Under the pieces are notes generated by a model. The model made no database searches. It was not told the DNA's origin and saw nothing but the letters and a program-made list of their open reading frames with translations. A program made the position numbers and the translations under genes. Source: Lachnospiraceae bacterium (GTDB lineage: Bacteria > Bacillota > Clostridia > Lachnospirales > Lachnospiraceae). From it: 38,851 nucleotides of DNA. This document shows positions 25,319-33,496 of the stretch, piece by piece; the stretch's first letter is position 1; each line of letters starts with the position of its first letter. Where the stretch lies: NCBI GenBank assembly GCA_017471325.1, contig JAFUUX010000127.1, positions 1-38,851 of the forward strand, in the 5' to 3' direction.

Positions 25319-26437
25319 TTAATGTGTCATCCAGATCACTGCCTCCGGCGGAATGCGCAGAAACAACTCCCCGTTGCTTTCCGCCCTGATCCGCTCCCAT
25401 TCCTCCTTACCGGTTTCATAAGTCAGCAGGGAATACTCTGTCCGCACCGACAGGTCCTTGGGATAAAACTGTACCACTACAGAAAAGGTATCCTCGATCT
25501 CCCGCAGGATCTCGCATTCCAGCAGATTCTCCGCGGGTTTTGCCCCCCGTGCGGCTTTCTCCTTTCGGCAGGCTTCCGCCTCCCGGCCGGTCACCGGCAC
25601 GGCATAGTGCGCCCGGAATCCCGCGAACACATACTGCTGTTTTGCCGCTCCGCCTGCATGCTCCCCTTCTTTTGGTCCCTGCAACCGTATACCCCAGTCC
25701 CGTGCCAGATAAGTGCCGTCCGCAAGCGGCTTGAGCCCGGTCACATTTTTGCAGCCGGTCAGCAGCGTAGCCGCCAGCGTTTTCGGTGCCCGGAACAGTT
25801 CGTGCTTCTCCGAGATATCTGCGATCTGCCCCTGCTGCATCACGGCTATGGTATCCGTTAAGCGGTACACTTCATTGCGGTCATGGGATACAAAAAGCAC
25901 GGGATTTGCGTATCCATCCAGCATCGACATCAGTTCTCTTTCCATGCGGGCTTTCAAAAAATTATCCAGCGCTGAAAAAGGCTCGTCCAGAAGAACCGCC
26001 TCCGGTTCCGCCGCCAGCATCCGCGCCAGCGCCACCCGCTGCTTCTGCCCGCCGGACAACTGCGCCGGATACTGTTTCCGTACTTCTTCCAGCGCATACC
26101 GTTTCAGGTACTGTTCCGTCTTTTCCTTTGTCCCCGCCCCGCAGAGGATATTCCTTTCTACCGTCATATCCGGAAACAGCGCATAATCCTGGAAAAGGTA
26201 TCCCACCCTGCGTTTCTGCGGCGGCAGATCGATACGCGCCTTACTGTCAAAGAGCACCCGTCCGTTTAATACGATCCGTCCCTCCTCCGGTCTGACCACG
26301 CCGGCGATGCATTTAAGCGTCATGCTCTTTCCACAGCCGGATGCGCCTAAAAGCCCCAGCACACCTTCTTTGCTTTCAAATGCCACATCCAGTACAAAAT
26401 TTCCGAATTTTTTCCTGATCTTTACTTCCAGTCCCAT
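25319..26437 (-). CDS. modC: Molybdate ABC transporter ATP-binding protein
   Basis: A 372-residue ABC ATPase: Walker A GASGCGKS (near 32-39), Q-loop YLFQDYALFPDM, signature LSGGQKQRVALARML, Walker B AVLLDEPFSALD, H-loop FVSHDRNEVYRLTD. After ~230 residues a C-terminal domain follows, in the place of the ModC TOBE/molybdate-sensing domain. It follows modB by 64 bases in the order modA-modB-modC. Such ATPases can also serve tungstate systems. Confidence 0.9.
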   Translation of the reverse strand: MGLEVKIRKKFGNFVLDVAFESKEGVLGLLGASGCGKSMTLKCIAGVVRPEEGRIVLNGRVLFDSKARIDLPPQKRRVGYLFQDYALFPDMTVERNILCGAGTKEKTEQYLKRYALEEVRKQYPAQLSGGQKQRVALARMLAAEPEAVLLDEPFSALDNFLKARMERELMSMLDGYANPVLFVSHDRNEVYRLTDTIAVMQQGQIADISEKHELFRAPKTLAATLLTGCKNVTGLKPLADGTYLARDWGIRLQGPKEGEHAGGAAKQQYVFAGFRAHYAVPVTGREAEACRKEKAARGAKPAENLLECEILREIEDTFSVVVQFYPKDLSVRTEYSLLTYETGKEEWERIRAESNGELFLRIPPEAVIWMTH

Positions 26438-26501
26438 TTATCCATCCCGTATCTGCCAAAGCCGCGCCCGATGCCCGGACCTGTCCGTATCCGCGCGCCG
26501 C

Positions 26502-27155
26502 CTATTTTCCCTTTCGCTCCAGCAGATTGACCGCCAGCAGCACCACGGTACTGATCGCCAGATTTACCATCACCCAGGTAAAGGCTGCCCCCTCCTCATT
26601 GATCCTCCACAACTGATATACGGTCGTGGATATGGTCGCCGTCCGCCCCGGCGTATAACCGATCAGCATACTGGTCGCGCCGTATTCGCCCAGCGCCCTG
26701 GCAAAAGCCAGCACCGTGCCCGCCAGGATCCCCTGACGGCAGGCCGGCATGCGTATCCGCCAAAAAATAAAGGTATTGGATAGTCCCAGCGTCTTTCCCG
26801 CATGGGACAGATCTTCATCAAAACTTTCAAAAGCGCCTCTGGCCGTACGGTACATCAGCGGAAACGCGACTACCGCCGCCGCCAGCACGCCGCCGTACCA
26901 GTTCATCACAAAACGTATCCCAAACTGCTGCAGAAACTGCCCGAGCGGCCGCTTCACACCAAATACCATCAACAGAAAATATCCGCATACGGTAGGCGGC
27001 AATACCATCGGCAGCGTAAGCACTACATCCAGTATCCCCTTTACGCTCCGGGGCAGCCGGGCCGCATAATAAGCTGCCGCGATCCCCAGAAAAAAGACCA
27101 GCACACAACTGATCGCCGCGATCCGCAGGGAATTCCATAACGGATACCAGTCCAT
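26502..27155 (-). CDS. modB: Molybdate ABC transporter permease
   Basis: A 217-residue membrane permease with five to six helices and the coupling-loop motif LARALGEYGATSMLIGY (EAA-like, ModB/CysT form). The ATG at 27155 is chosen since GAGGAGAG stands just upstream; the frame is open to 27215 over a hairpin that is not coding. N-terminal MDWYPLWNSLRIA and TLPMVLPPTVCGYFLL match ModB. It lies after modA with a terminator-like stem between them. Confidence 0.92.
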   Translation of the reverse strand: MDWYPLWNSLRIAAISCVLVFFLGIAAAYYAARLPRSVKGILDVVLTLPMVLPPTVCGYFLLMVFGVKRPLGQFLQQFGIRFVMNWYGGVLAAAVVAFPLMYRTARGAFESFDEDLSHAGKTLGLSNTFIFWRIRMPACRQGILAGTVLAFARALGEYGATSMLIGYTPGRTATISTTVYQLWRINEEGAAFTWVMVNLAISTVVLLAVNLLERKGK

Positions 27156-27173
27156 ACTCTCTCCTCTTTTACC

Positions 27174-27202
27174 AAAAGCCTCCCCCTTTGCAGGGGGGAG
27201 GC
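27174..27202 (-). terminator. Partial terminator/attenuator between modA and modB
   Basis: Minus strand stem GCCTCCCCC (27194-27202 complement) with GGGGGAGGC (27178-27186 complement), 7-base loop, then TTTT. Nine mostly G-C pairs make it strong, but the U-run is only four long. It sits 16 bases after the modA stop and just before the modB ribosome site. Confidence 0.6.
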
Positions 27203-27218
27203 AAAGAATGACCACAGA

Positions 27219-28205
27219 TTATTGATCCACCGGACTGAAGCCGACCTTTTCAAATACTGCCATGGCCTCGTCTGTTGTCAGATAATCCAGGAAATACTGC
27301 GCCGCTTCCGGATTCCCTGCTGTCTTCAGCACACAAGCCGGATAAATGATCTGCCCGCACATATCCCTGGTGGCATAGTCCATGATCGTAAGACCCGCGC
27401 TGAACGCATCCGTGCAGTAGATCACACCGGCATCCACGGACGCTTCCGAGATCTGCGTGGTCACTTCCTTTACATTGCTGCCGTATGTGATCGTACCGGC
27501 CTGCGCAAGCGTTTCCTCATCCAGATCATAATACGCCAGGATCTTCCGGGTATACTGTCCGACCGGCACATCGGCATTGCCCATGGCAAAAAGGATATCT
27601 CCCTCCTGCAGCGCCGCTGCCAGATCATCAAAGGTATTTATATTTTTCGGATTGCTCTGCGGCACGCACAGCGTGACTTTATTTTCCAGCAGGTTGATCC
27701 GGCTTTCGGCATCCACAAAATCCAGCCCTTCCGTATTTACTTCCGGATCCGCATTGCTATCCAGCTGGTTCATCTGTTTCTGGCCCGCAGAGATGAACAG
27801 ATCGCATTCCGCACCTTCCTGGATCTGTGTCTTGAGCGTCCCGGAAGAATCGAAATTGCAGGTGATCGACACCTCCGGGTGCGCAGTTTCGTATATCGCC
27901 TTGATCTCTGTCAGTGTCTCTGTCATGGACGCCGCCGCAAAGACGATGATCTCACCCTCTCCGGCGCTGTCCCCCTGCGGCGCTGCTGCCATTGTCGGCT
28001 CTGCTGCCGCCGTTGCTTCTTCTGCCGCCGGCGTGGTCTCTGCCGTACTCTGTGGCTGCTGTCCGTCCTGCGCAGCGGCTGCGCCGCAGGCGCTTAATCC
28101 GCATGCCAGAAACAGTGCCCCCGCCATCTTCCACACTTTACTGCCGTCAAAAAATTTCTTATCATTACCGTTTCTGTTTTCAATGTTCTTTACTGTCTGA
28201 TCCAT
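27219..28205 (-). CDS. modA: Molybdate-binding lipoprotein
   Basis: The solute receptor of the Mod transporter, held outside the membrane by a lipid. The lipobox LSAC (37-40, Cys40) follows the hydrophobic MAGALFLACG; the basic start is unusually long. An Ala/Thr/Glu/Pro-rich spacer runs to about residue 83, then the binding fold starts with GEIIVFAAASMTETLTEI, the ModA signature, and continues CNFDSSGTLKTQIQEGAECDLFISAG and DAGVIYCTDA. AGGTGAG precedes the ATG. It is the first gene of modABC and stands 34 bases after moaC. Tungstate is the alternative ligand. Confidence 0.93.
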   Translation of the reverse strand: MDQTVKNIENRNGNDKKFFDGSKVWKMAGALFLACGLSACGAAAAQDGQQPQSTAETTPAAEEATAAAEPTMAAAPQGDSAGEGEIIVFAAASMTETLTEIKAIYETAHPEVSITCNFDSSGTLKTQIQEGAECDLFISAGQKQMNQLDSNADPEVNTEGLDFVDAESRINLLENKVTLCVPQSNPKNINTFDDLAAALQEGDILFAMGNADVPVGQYTRKILAYYDLDEETLAQAGTITYGSNVKEVTTQISEASVDAGVIYCTDAFSAGLTIMDYATRDMCGQIIYPACVLKTAGNPEAAQYFLDYLTTDEAMAVFEKVGFSPVDQ

Positions 28206-28239
28206 TTTCGTCTCACCTTTCTGCTATCCGCTGTCAGGT

Positions 28240-28713
28240 TCAACGCATAAAATGTCCGCTCTTTCCGCCGCTTTTTTCCTCCAGATGGACCTCCGAGATC
28301 TCCATCCTCTTATTCATGGCCTTGCACATGTCATAAACCGTAAGCAGCGCCACGCTCACACCGGTCAATGCCTCCATCTCCACGCCGGTCTTTCCGGCCA
28401 GTTTGGCTATGCATCTGCAGCCGATCGCATACTCTTTTTCATCCGGCTCAAATTCTATGGATACTTTTGTCAGCATCAGCGGATGGCATAAGGGGATCAG
28501 CTCCGGTGTCTTTTTGGCAGCCATGATGCCTGCTACCCTGGCACAAGCCAGCACATCTCCCTTCGGGGCCGTCCCGTCTAAAACCGCACGGAACACTTTC
28601 TCCCCCACACAGATCTTTCCTGCGGCTACCGCTACGCGTTCCGTCACTTCTTTTTCCGTGACATCCACCATCACCGCATTGCCATGCTCATCCAGATGTG
28701 TCAATCCTTCCAT
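28240..28713 (-). CDS. moaC: Cyclic pyranopterin monophosphate synthase
   Basis: MoaC converts 3',8-cyclo-H2GTP from MoaA to cPMP. All blocks are present in 157 residues: [38 protein letters not shown], and [24 protein letters not shown] with the active-site Lys/Asp region. Length is normal. It lies between the MoeA-like gene (23 bases) and modA. Confidence 0.96.
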   Translation of the reverse strand: MEGLTHLDEHGNAVMVDVTEKEVTERVAVAAGKICVGEKVFRAVLDGTAPKGDVLACARVAGIMAAKKTPELIPLCHPLMLTKVSIEFEPDEKEYAIGCRCIAKLAGKTGVEMEALTGVSVALLTVYDMCKAMNKRMEISEVHLEEKSGGKSGHFMR

Positions 28714-28736
28714 CGCACCGCTCCCTTATCTCTATA

Positions 28737-29768
28737 TCAGCACTTGCCAAAGCCGCAGTTCGGATAAGTGCACTGCGCGCAGTTTCTGCACAGACCACCC
28801 TCCCCATATGCCGCCAGGTCTTCCGCATCCAACATCTCACCGGCCAGTATGCGCGGCAGCACCAGGTCAAAAATCGTGCGCTTTGCATACATCACGCAGC
28901 CCGGCAGCCCCAGTACCGGAACCGTTTTTCCCTCCTGCTCGTAATACGCCAGCAAAAACATGGCCCCCGGCAGTACCGGCGCCCCGTAACTGACCACTCT
29001 GGCACCGCTGGCTTTGATCGCCCCCGGCGTCTTATCATCCGGATCCACGCTCATACCGCCCGTGCACAGCACCATTTCCGCCCCCTGCGCGATAGCCGCA
29101 TGAATGGCTTCCACGATACTCTCCTGGTCATCATCCAGGATCTTCTGTCCCAGGATCTCCGTGTCATATTCTGCCAGTTTTTTACGGATCGCCGGGCCAA
29201 AAGCATCCTCGATCCTGCCTTTAAACACTTCACTGCCGGTCGTAATGATGCCCACCTTTACATGGGAAAACGGCAGTATCTTCAGGATCGGTCCTTCCCC
29301 TGCCGCTGCCTTTGCGCGCTCCATCTTTTCCGCACTGATCACTAACGGGATCACCCTGGTACCGGCCAGTTTCTCACCTGCTTTTACCGCAGTGTTGCCG
29401 TGTATGGTGGCAATCATCATCTCACCGACGGAATTTACCGCAAACAGTCTTTCCCGGTTTATTTTTAACAAGCCGTCACAAGCCGCGAATATCTCGATCT
29501 TTCCCTCCGATGGTTCTCCGGCGGTCATATGCCCGTCCATGCAGATATCCCGCAGGATGGCCGCTGCCTCATCTTCATGCAGTATCCCTTCGGTCTTTTC
29601 CCAGACATACAGATGTTCCTTGCCTACCGACAAAAGCACCGGAATATCTTTTTCCTCTACGATATGCCCCTTCTTAAATACCGGTCCCTTCACCTTGCCC
29701 GGAATGATCTGCGTAATATCCTGACAAAGCACATGCCCCACCGCATCTTCGGTCCTGATCAGTTTCAT
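28737..29768 (-). CDS. MoeA-like molybdopterin-binding protein with Cys-rich tail
   Basis: The 343-residue protein has the MoeA/MogA molybdopterin-binding core (VKVGIITTGSEVFKGRIEDAF, MVLCTGGMSVDPDDKTPGAI, LPGAMFLLAYY, VLGLPGCVMYAKRTIFD) but a short, divergent N-terminal half beginning MKLIRTEDAVGHVLCQDITQIIPGKVKGP. After the fold comes a tail with CRNCAQCTYPNCGFGKC: five cysteines, a probable metal or Fe-S site absent from normal MoeA. AGAGGAAG precedes the ATG at 29768, and its frame start overlaps the end of the mobAB gene region closely. Since a true MoeA is encoded two genes upstream, this one probably has a specialised step, such as metal choice or cofactor hand-over. That role is inferred. 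Confidence 0.8.
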   Translation of the reverse strand: MKLIRTEDAVGHVLCQDITQIIPGKVKGPVFKKGHIVEEKDIPVLLSVGKEHLYVWEKTEGILHEDEAAAILRDICMDGHMTAGEPSEGKIEIFAACDGLLKINRERLFAVNSVGEMMIATIHGNTAVKAGEKLAGTRVIPLVISAEKMERAKAAAGEGPILKILPFSHVKVGIITTGSEVFKGRIEDAFGPAIRKKLAEYDTEILGQKILDDDQESIVEAIHAAIAQGAEMVLCTGGMSVDPDDKTPGAIKASGARVVSYGAPVLPGAMFLLAYYEQEGKTVPVLGLPGCVMYAKRTIFDLVLPRILAGEMLDAEDLAAYGEGGLCRNCAQCTYPNCGFGKC

Positions 29769-29787
29769 AACTTCCTCTCGCGTTCTT

Positions 29788-30843
29788 TTATGCGTCAAAC
29801 AATGTCTTTTTTATGCAACAAAAAACCCCGTGCACATCATCGATGTCAAATACCGGACATCGCAGTCCATCGGGGAATTCCTGATCAGTGGCGATACAGA
29901 TGAGATGATCTTCGCTGCACACCGGCCGGTCCGAGACCGCTTTTCGCACCACTTCCACCTTGGGATATGCCGAATCCTTGAAACCCTCGATGATCACGGC
30001 ATCCGGCTCACCCATCCGTGCGATCAGTTCCGGCAATGGCACCTTGCGCCGCTCATGCAAAAATGTCTGCGTTTCGGAAAATACGGCTGCTGCCGCTGCC
30101 CCGGCCTGATAGAGCCGGTACGAATCGGTTCCTTCTATGTCACAGTCAAAATCATGCCCATCATGTTTGATCACGCCCACCGATCGGCCGTCCCTGATAA
30201 ATTCATTGATCAGTTTCTCGATCAGATATGTCTTGCCGCTGTTCTTGATCCCGCTCACGCAGAATACCACCGGCCGTCCGATAGTGCGATATTCCTCGCG
30301 GGTATTGATATTTTTTACCGTTTTGCTGTCAAAACAACTGTATTTCAGTTCAACGACCTTTGTACGTACCGCATTTAAAATATCTACCAGACGGTAATCG
30401 CCCTTTCCGATCAGGGCCTCGATCACCGGCAGCACGGACTTATGATAGATCGCGCACAAAGGGTGCAGGCGTTTTTCATCCCGGACTACGTAAACATCAT
30501 GATCCGAGGAAATGAATTCTGCCAGATAATCCGCCATCTCCCGGCGTACAAAAGGCATATCTGCCGCGCAGACAAAAACATACTCTTCCCGCGCGTGCAG
30601 AAGCGCCTGCCGGATGCCCTCGATCGGCCCGATCCCCTGATGCTCATCCGCAACTACTCTCAGCCCCGCATCCGCATAGTCCCCGGCGTGCGCGGCTGAC
30701 AAAAGCACCTCCCCGCAATCGGAAAACTCCCTTGCCAGGCGGTCGATGAACCTCTCATTATTCAGTTTCAGCAGCGCCTTGTCCTGCCCCATGCGGGTGG
30801 ATTTCCCGCCGGCCAGGATCACTGCGGAATACTTTCTCTTCAT
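29788..30843 (-). CDS. MobA-MobB fusion: molybdenum cofactor guanylyltransferase and GTP-binding adaptor
   Basis: Residues 1-~187 are MobA (VILAGGKSTRMGQDKALL nucleotide loop, CAADMPFVRREM, HPLCAIYHKSV), which adds GMP to Mo-molybdopterin to give the bis-MGD form used by FDH. Residues ~190-351 are MobB with P-loop GIKNSGKT (198-205), VIKHDGHDFDCDIEGTDSYR and VIIEGFKDSAYPKVEVVR. The ATG at 30843 follows GAGGAG; the frame is open upstream to 30972 but lacks a site there. It sits between moeA (97 bases) and the MoeA-like gene (19 bases). The fusion fits the need for bis-MGD. Confidence 0.93.
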   Translation of the reverse strand: MKRKYSAVILAGGKSTRMGQDKALLKLNNERFIDRLAREFSDCGEVLLSAAHAGDYADAGLRVVADEHQGIGPIEGIRQALLHAREEYVFVCAADMPFVRREMADYLAEFISSDHDVYVVRDEKRLHPLCAIYHKSVLPVIEALIGKGDYRLVDILNAVRTKVVELKYSCFDSKTVKNINTREEYRTIGRPVVFCVSGIKNSGKTYLIEKLINEFIRDGRSVGVIKHDGHDFDCDIEGTDSYRLYQAGAAAAAVFSETQTFLHERRKVPLPELIARMGEPDAVIIEGFKDSAYPKVEVVRKAVSDRPVCSEDHLICIATDQEFPDGLRCPVFDIDDVHGVFCCIKKTLFDA

Positions 30844-30940
30844 GTACTCCTCACAGATACCCGCCATAAACAGACTGTATCCTTTTTTATCCGCTATGTA
30901 TTTTACACCATGTTCAACAGATCCGCAAGTGAACAGAATC

Positions 30941-32155
30941 CTATGTGCCGCAATAGCGGAACATCCTGACACGCACCTGATCTCCAGGCTTTACCGCGCG
31001 CCTGGCCTCTAAGTCGATAAAACAGTTGCACGCCGTCAGATTGCTGATCACGGAAGATGCATGCACGCCATTTAAAAGCCGCACCTCCCCGTCCTCATAA
31101 CAGGCGCGGATCAGCCGCCTGTGCTGATTGACCTTCTCATAGACGCTGCGCAACACTGCCGTTTTCTGCAGCGGCTTTAATGAATCGCAGTGCATATATC
31201 TTGCCATGCAATCCCAGAAATAGAGTTCAAAATTTGCCAATGCCGCATAGGGATTTCCGGATAACGCCAGCACGATCTTTCCCTCCAGGCAGGCTCCCAA
31301 AGTAGGTGTGCCGGGCTGGATATCCGCGCCGTGAAACAGGATCTCCGCCCCCATATCCCGCAGCACCTTCGGCACGATGTCTTTTTTTCCGACACTGACA
31401 CCGCCGGTCGTGATGATAAAATCCGCTTCCGCAAGCGCATCCTGCAATGCCGCACGCAGTTCAGTCCCGTCATCCGCGCAGATCACACGTTGTACGACCT
31501 GCATTCCCTGCTGCCGTACCGCAGCCTGCAGCATATGGGAAATACTGTTATAGATCTTTCCGGGCGCTGCCGCCTCGCCGATCTCCAATAACTCTGAACC
31601 TGTGGAAATGACCGCCACCTTTGCCTTTGCATACACCGGCACCTTTTCCTCGCCCAGACTGGCCAGCAGTGCCACATGCGCAGGTGTCAATCCGGTCCCG
31701 TGCTTTACCACTACCGCCCCCTCCGCGATATCTTCACCCACCTTACAGTAATTCTGACAGGCTTTCACCGGCGCATAAATCTCTGCTTCTTCCATGCCGT
31801 AGTCCGTATGCTCCTGCATCACCACGGCATCGTAGGCCTCCGGTACGTAAGCCCCGGTCATGATCCTGACCGCCGTACCGCTGCCGTAATCTGTTCCTGT
31901 CTCGGGCACATCCCCCGCAAACAGTTCTCCCGCTACGCGCAGCCGCACCGGCCGTTCCCTGGATGCTTCTGCCACATCGGCACTATGTACCGCATAACCG
32001 TCCATCGCAGAACGCGGAAAAGACGGTACATTCCGCGCTGCTGTCCTGTCCTCCGCAGCGATCCTGCCGCACGCCTCTTCCAGCGGGATCCATTCCCGTT
32101 TTTCGGAAGGGACTATCCTCTCTAAAAGCCTGTCAAGGCATTCCTCTATCTCCAT
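30941..32155 (-). CDS. moeA: Molybdopterin molybdotransferase
   Basis: MoeA inserts molybdate into adenylated molybdopterin. Domains: N-terminal MEIEECLDRLLERI, PSFPRSAMDGYAV (substrate loop), VRIMTGAYVPEAYDAVVMQEHT; core KVAVISTGSELLE, DFIITTGGVSVGKKD, PGTPTLGA, VLALSGNPYAALANFELY; C-terminal beta domain. The ATG at 32155 is chosen as AGGA lies 7 bases before and it gives the usual 404 residues; the frame is open to 32242. It follows fdhD by 130 bases and starts the cofactor series. Confidence 0.93.
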   Translation of the reverse strand: MEIEECLDRLLERIVPSEKREWIPLEEACGRIAAEDRTAARNVPSFPRSAMDGYAVHSADVAEASRERPVRLRVAGELFAGDVPETGTDYGSGTAVRIMTGAYVPEAYDAVVMQEHTDYGMEEAEIYAPVKACQNYCKVGEDIAEGAVVVKHGTGLTPAHVALLASLGEEKVPVYAKAKVAVISTGSELLEIGEAAAPGKIYNSISHMLQAAVRQQGMQVVQRVICADDGTELRAALQDALAEADFIITTGGVSVGKKDIVPKVLRDMGAEILFHGADIQPGTPTLGACLEGKIVLALSGNPYAALANFELYFWDCMARYMHCDSLKPLQKTAVLRSVYEKVNQHRRLIRACYEDGEVRLLNGVHASSVISNLTACNCFIDLEARRAVKPGDQVRVRMFRYCGT

Positions 32156-32285
32156 CTCCATTTCCTGATCCCATATCTTTTCTCTATCATCCGTGCACCC
32201 CCACACGGCATGCCCCGTTACGGCAACATAAAAACTTTGCAAATACGATGCTGCCGCTTTTATTTTCCGTATCTCTTGCGCCTGC

Positions 32286-33062
32286 TCAATATACGGTAAA
32301 ACTATCCGGCCACGCTTTGCAATATAACTGCAGCCCGTACTCTGCCGCCATCTGTACTGCTGCGTCGGTCGGCACGGATTTACTCACCAGCACCGGCACG
32401 CGTGCCATCACTGCCTTCTGCACCATATCCGCCGGCACGCGCCCCGTGGTATAGAGCATGCATTCCTGCGGATCTGCGCCGCGCATCAGCATATGCCCTA
32501 CCGCTTTATCCAGCGCATTGTGACGGCTGATATCTTCAAACCCCGCGATCTCTCCATCCGGAAGGTGCAGGTAGCAGCTATGTGTGCCGTTTGTGCTGCG
32601 GTGCAGCGCGGAATCTTTCTTAAAATGGATCGCCATGGCAAAAACCGCCTCCCGCTCCACACACACTTCGGGCAGACGCTGTAACTTCCCGGTCCGCGCC
32701 CCGCCCAGGAACTGCCTGTTTCCCGTGCAGCAGGTCGGCTCCCTTTTTCCGGCTTCTGACAATGCCACACCCTCTGCCAGCGTCACTTCCGCCAGATTAC
32801 CCTTGCCGCAGATAAAGATGCGCTCCACCTGATCGGTCCCCTCTATGATCCCTTCCGTGCATAGCCGTCCCAGCACCAGTTCCGGCAGATGATCCGCCGT
32901 GCAGGATAACTCTGCCGCGGGATAACCGTTTAACTCTACCGCCAGAAAATGTTCATGCACAAGTACATCCGCGCTGTTTTCCTGCGCGCCCTCCGCCAGT
33001 TCACGCCTGCCGTTTTGAATGATACTGGTATTTAATTCTTTACTATGGTCTTCGATACGCAT
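32286..33062 (-). CDS. fdhD: Formate dehydrogenase sulfurtransferase/accessory protein
   Basis: FdhD takes sulfur from the IscS-type desulfurase and binds bis-MGD to sulfurate the FDH cofactor. The 258 residues carry family blocks: LVHEHFLAVELNGYP, VLGRLCTEGII, FEDISRHNALDKAVG, LYTTGRVPADMVQKAV, PVLVSKSVPTDAAV. The cysteine loop reads PTCCTGN (Cys111, Cys112) and differs from the CxxC of E. coli FdhD. The ATG at 33062 lies just 6 bases after a perfect TATAAT and has no ribosome binding site, so the message may be leaderless. The frame is open to 33194, but that extension is low-complexity and crosses the promoter. It heads the cofactor/FDH gene series. Confidence 0.92.
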   Translation of the reverse strand: MRIEDHSKELNTSIIQNGRRELAEGAQENSADVLVHEHFLAVELNGYPAAELSCTADHLPELVLGRLCTEGIIEGTDQVERIFICGKGNLAEVTLAEGVALSEAGKREPTCCTGNRQFLGGARTGKLQRLPEVCVEREAVFAMAIHFKKDSALHRSTNGTHSCYLHLPDGEIAGFEDISRHNALDKAVGHMLMRGADPQECMLYTTGRVPADMVQKAVMARVPVLVSKSVPTDAAVQMAAEYGLQLYCKAWPDSFTVY

Positions 33063-33068
33063 GTGTGC

Positions 33069-33077
33069 ATTATAGCA
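33069..33077 (-). promoter_or_regulatory. Extended -10 promoter of fdhD
   Basis: Minus strand TGCTATAAT: TG extension plus perfect -10 (33069-33074). No good -35 hexamer is seen. Seven bases downstream is the A of the fdhD ATG. Confidence 0.6.
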
Positions 33078-33219
33078 TAACTTTCCAAAAGCTTCTATCT
33101 GTAAAAATATCTTATTTTGGTCATTTGTTGTTTTTGCTGATTTGAATAGTCGCTGAACTGCTCTGCTTGCCTGTCTATGAATTGCTCTGTACACTGTCTT
33201 TAGGAAAATAAAAGAAAGG

Positions 33220-33265
33220 GAGTTCCAGAACTGTTGTTTTGACGGACACCATGTCTCTGGAACTC
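33220..33265. repeat. 10-bp inverted repeat
   Basis: Arms GAGTTCCAGA (33220-33229) and TCTGGAACTC (33256-33265) enclose 26 bases. No U-run follows on either strand, so it is not a clear terminator; it may be a trace of a mobile element end. Confidence 0.6.
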
Positions 33266-33350
33266 ACGATTCAAGTATGCACATTGTATCAGAGCGGACG
33301 ATGTCTGGCAACTATATTTTTACCTGAAGGCAAAGATTATCCGTGTCCGC

Positions 33351-33386
33351 GTTACTATCACAGCACGAAGAACTGTGAATAGTAAC
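33351..33386. repeat. 36-bp palindromic repeat, same family as the MITE end
   Basis: Starts GTTACTATCACAG and ends CTGTGAATAGTAAC. It matches the reverse complement of 11064-11099 at 34 of 36 positions; the only change is in the loop next to the right arm (AA for GG). No matching flanking duplication is visible, so it is a solo end or a hairpin that moves alone. Confidence 0.85.
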
Positions 33387-33496
33387 ATAATAAGGAAAAA
33401 AAATCCACATTAGGAATACCGATATCGTTAAAAACAGAATGGCTATTTTTACTCTTTTTCGCAGGACATACTATAACGCTCCGCGAGGATGCGCAC

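Noticed and set aside
33063..33194. Longer fdhD N-terminus starting at 33194
   Set aside because: The 44 extra residues are low-complexity, lack a ribosome site and cross a perfect -10 box; FdhD proteins normally start near the chosen ATG.
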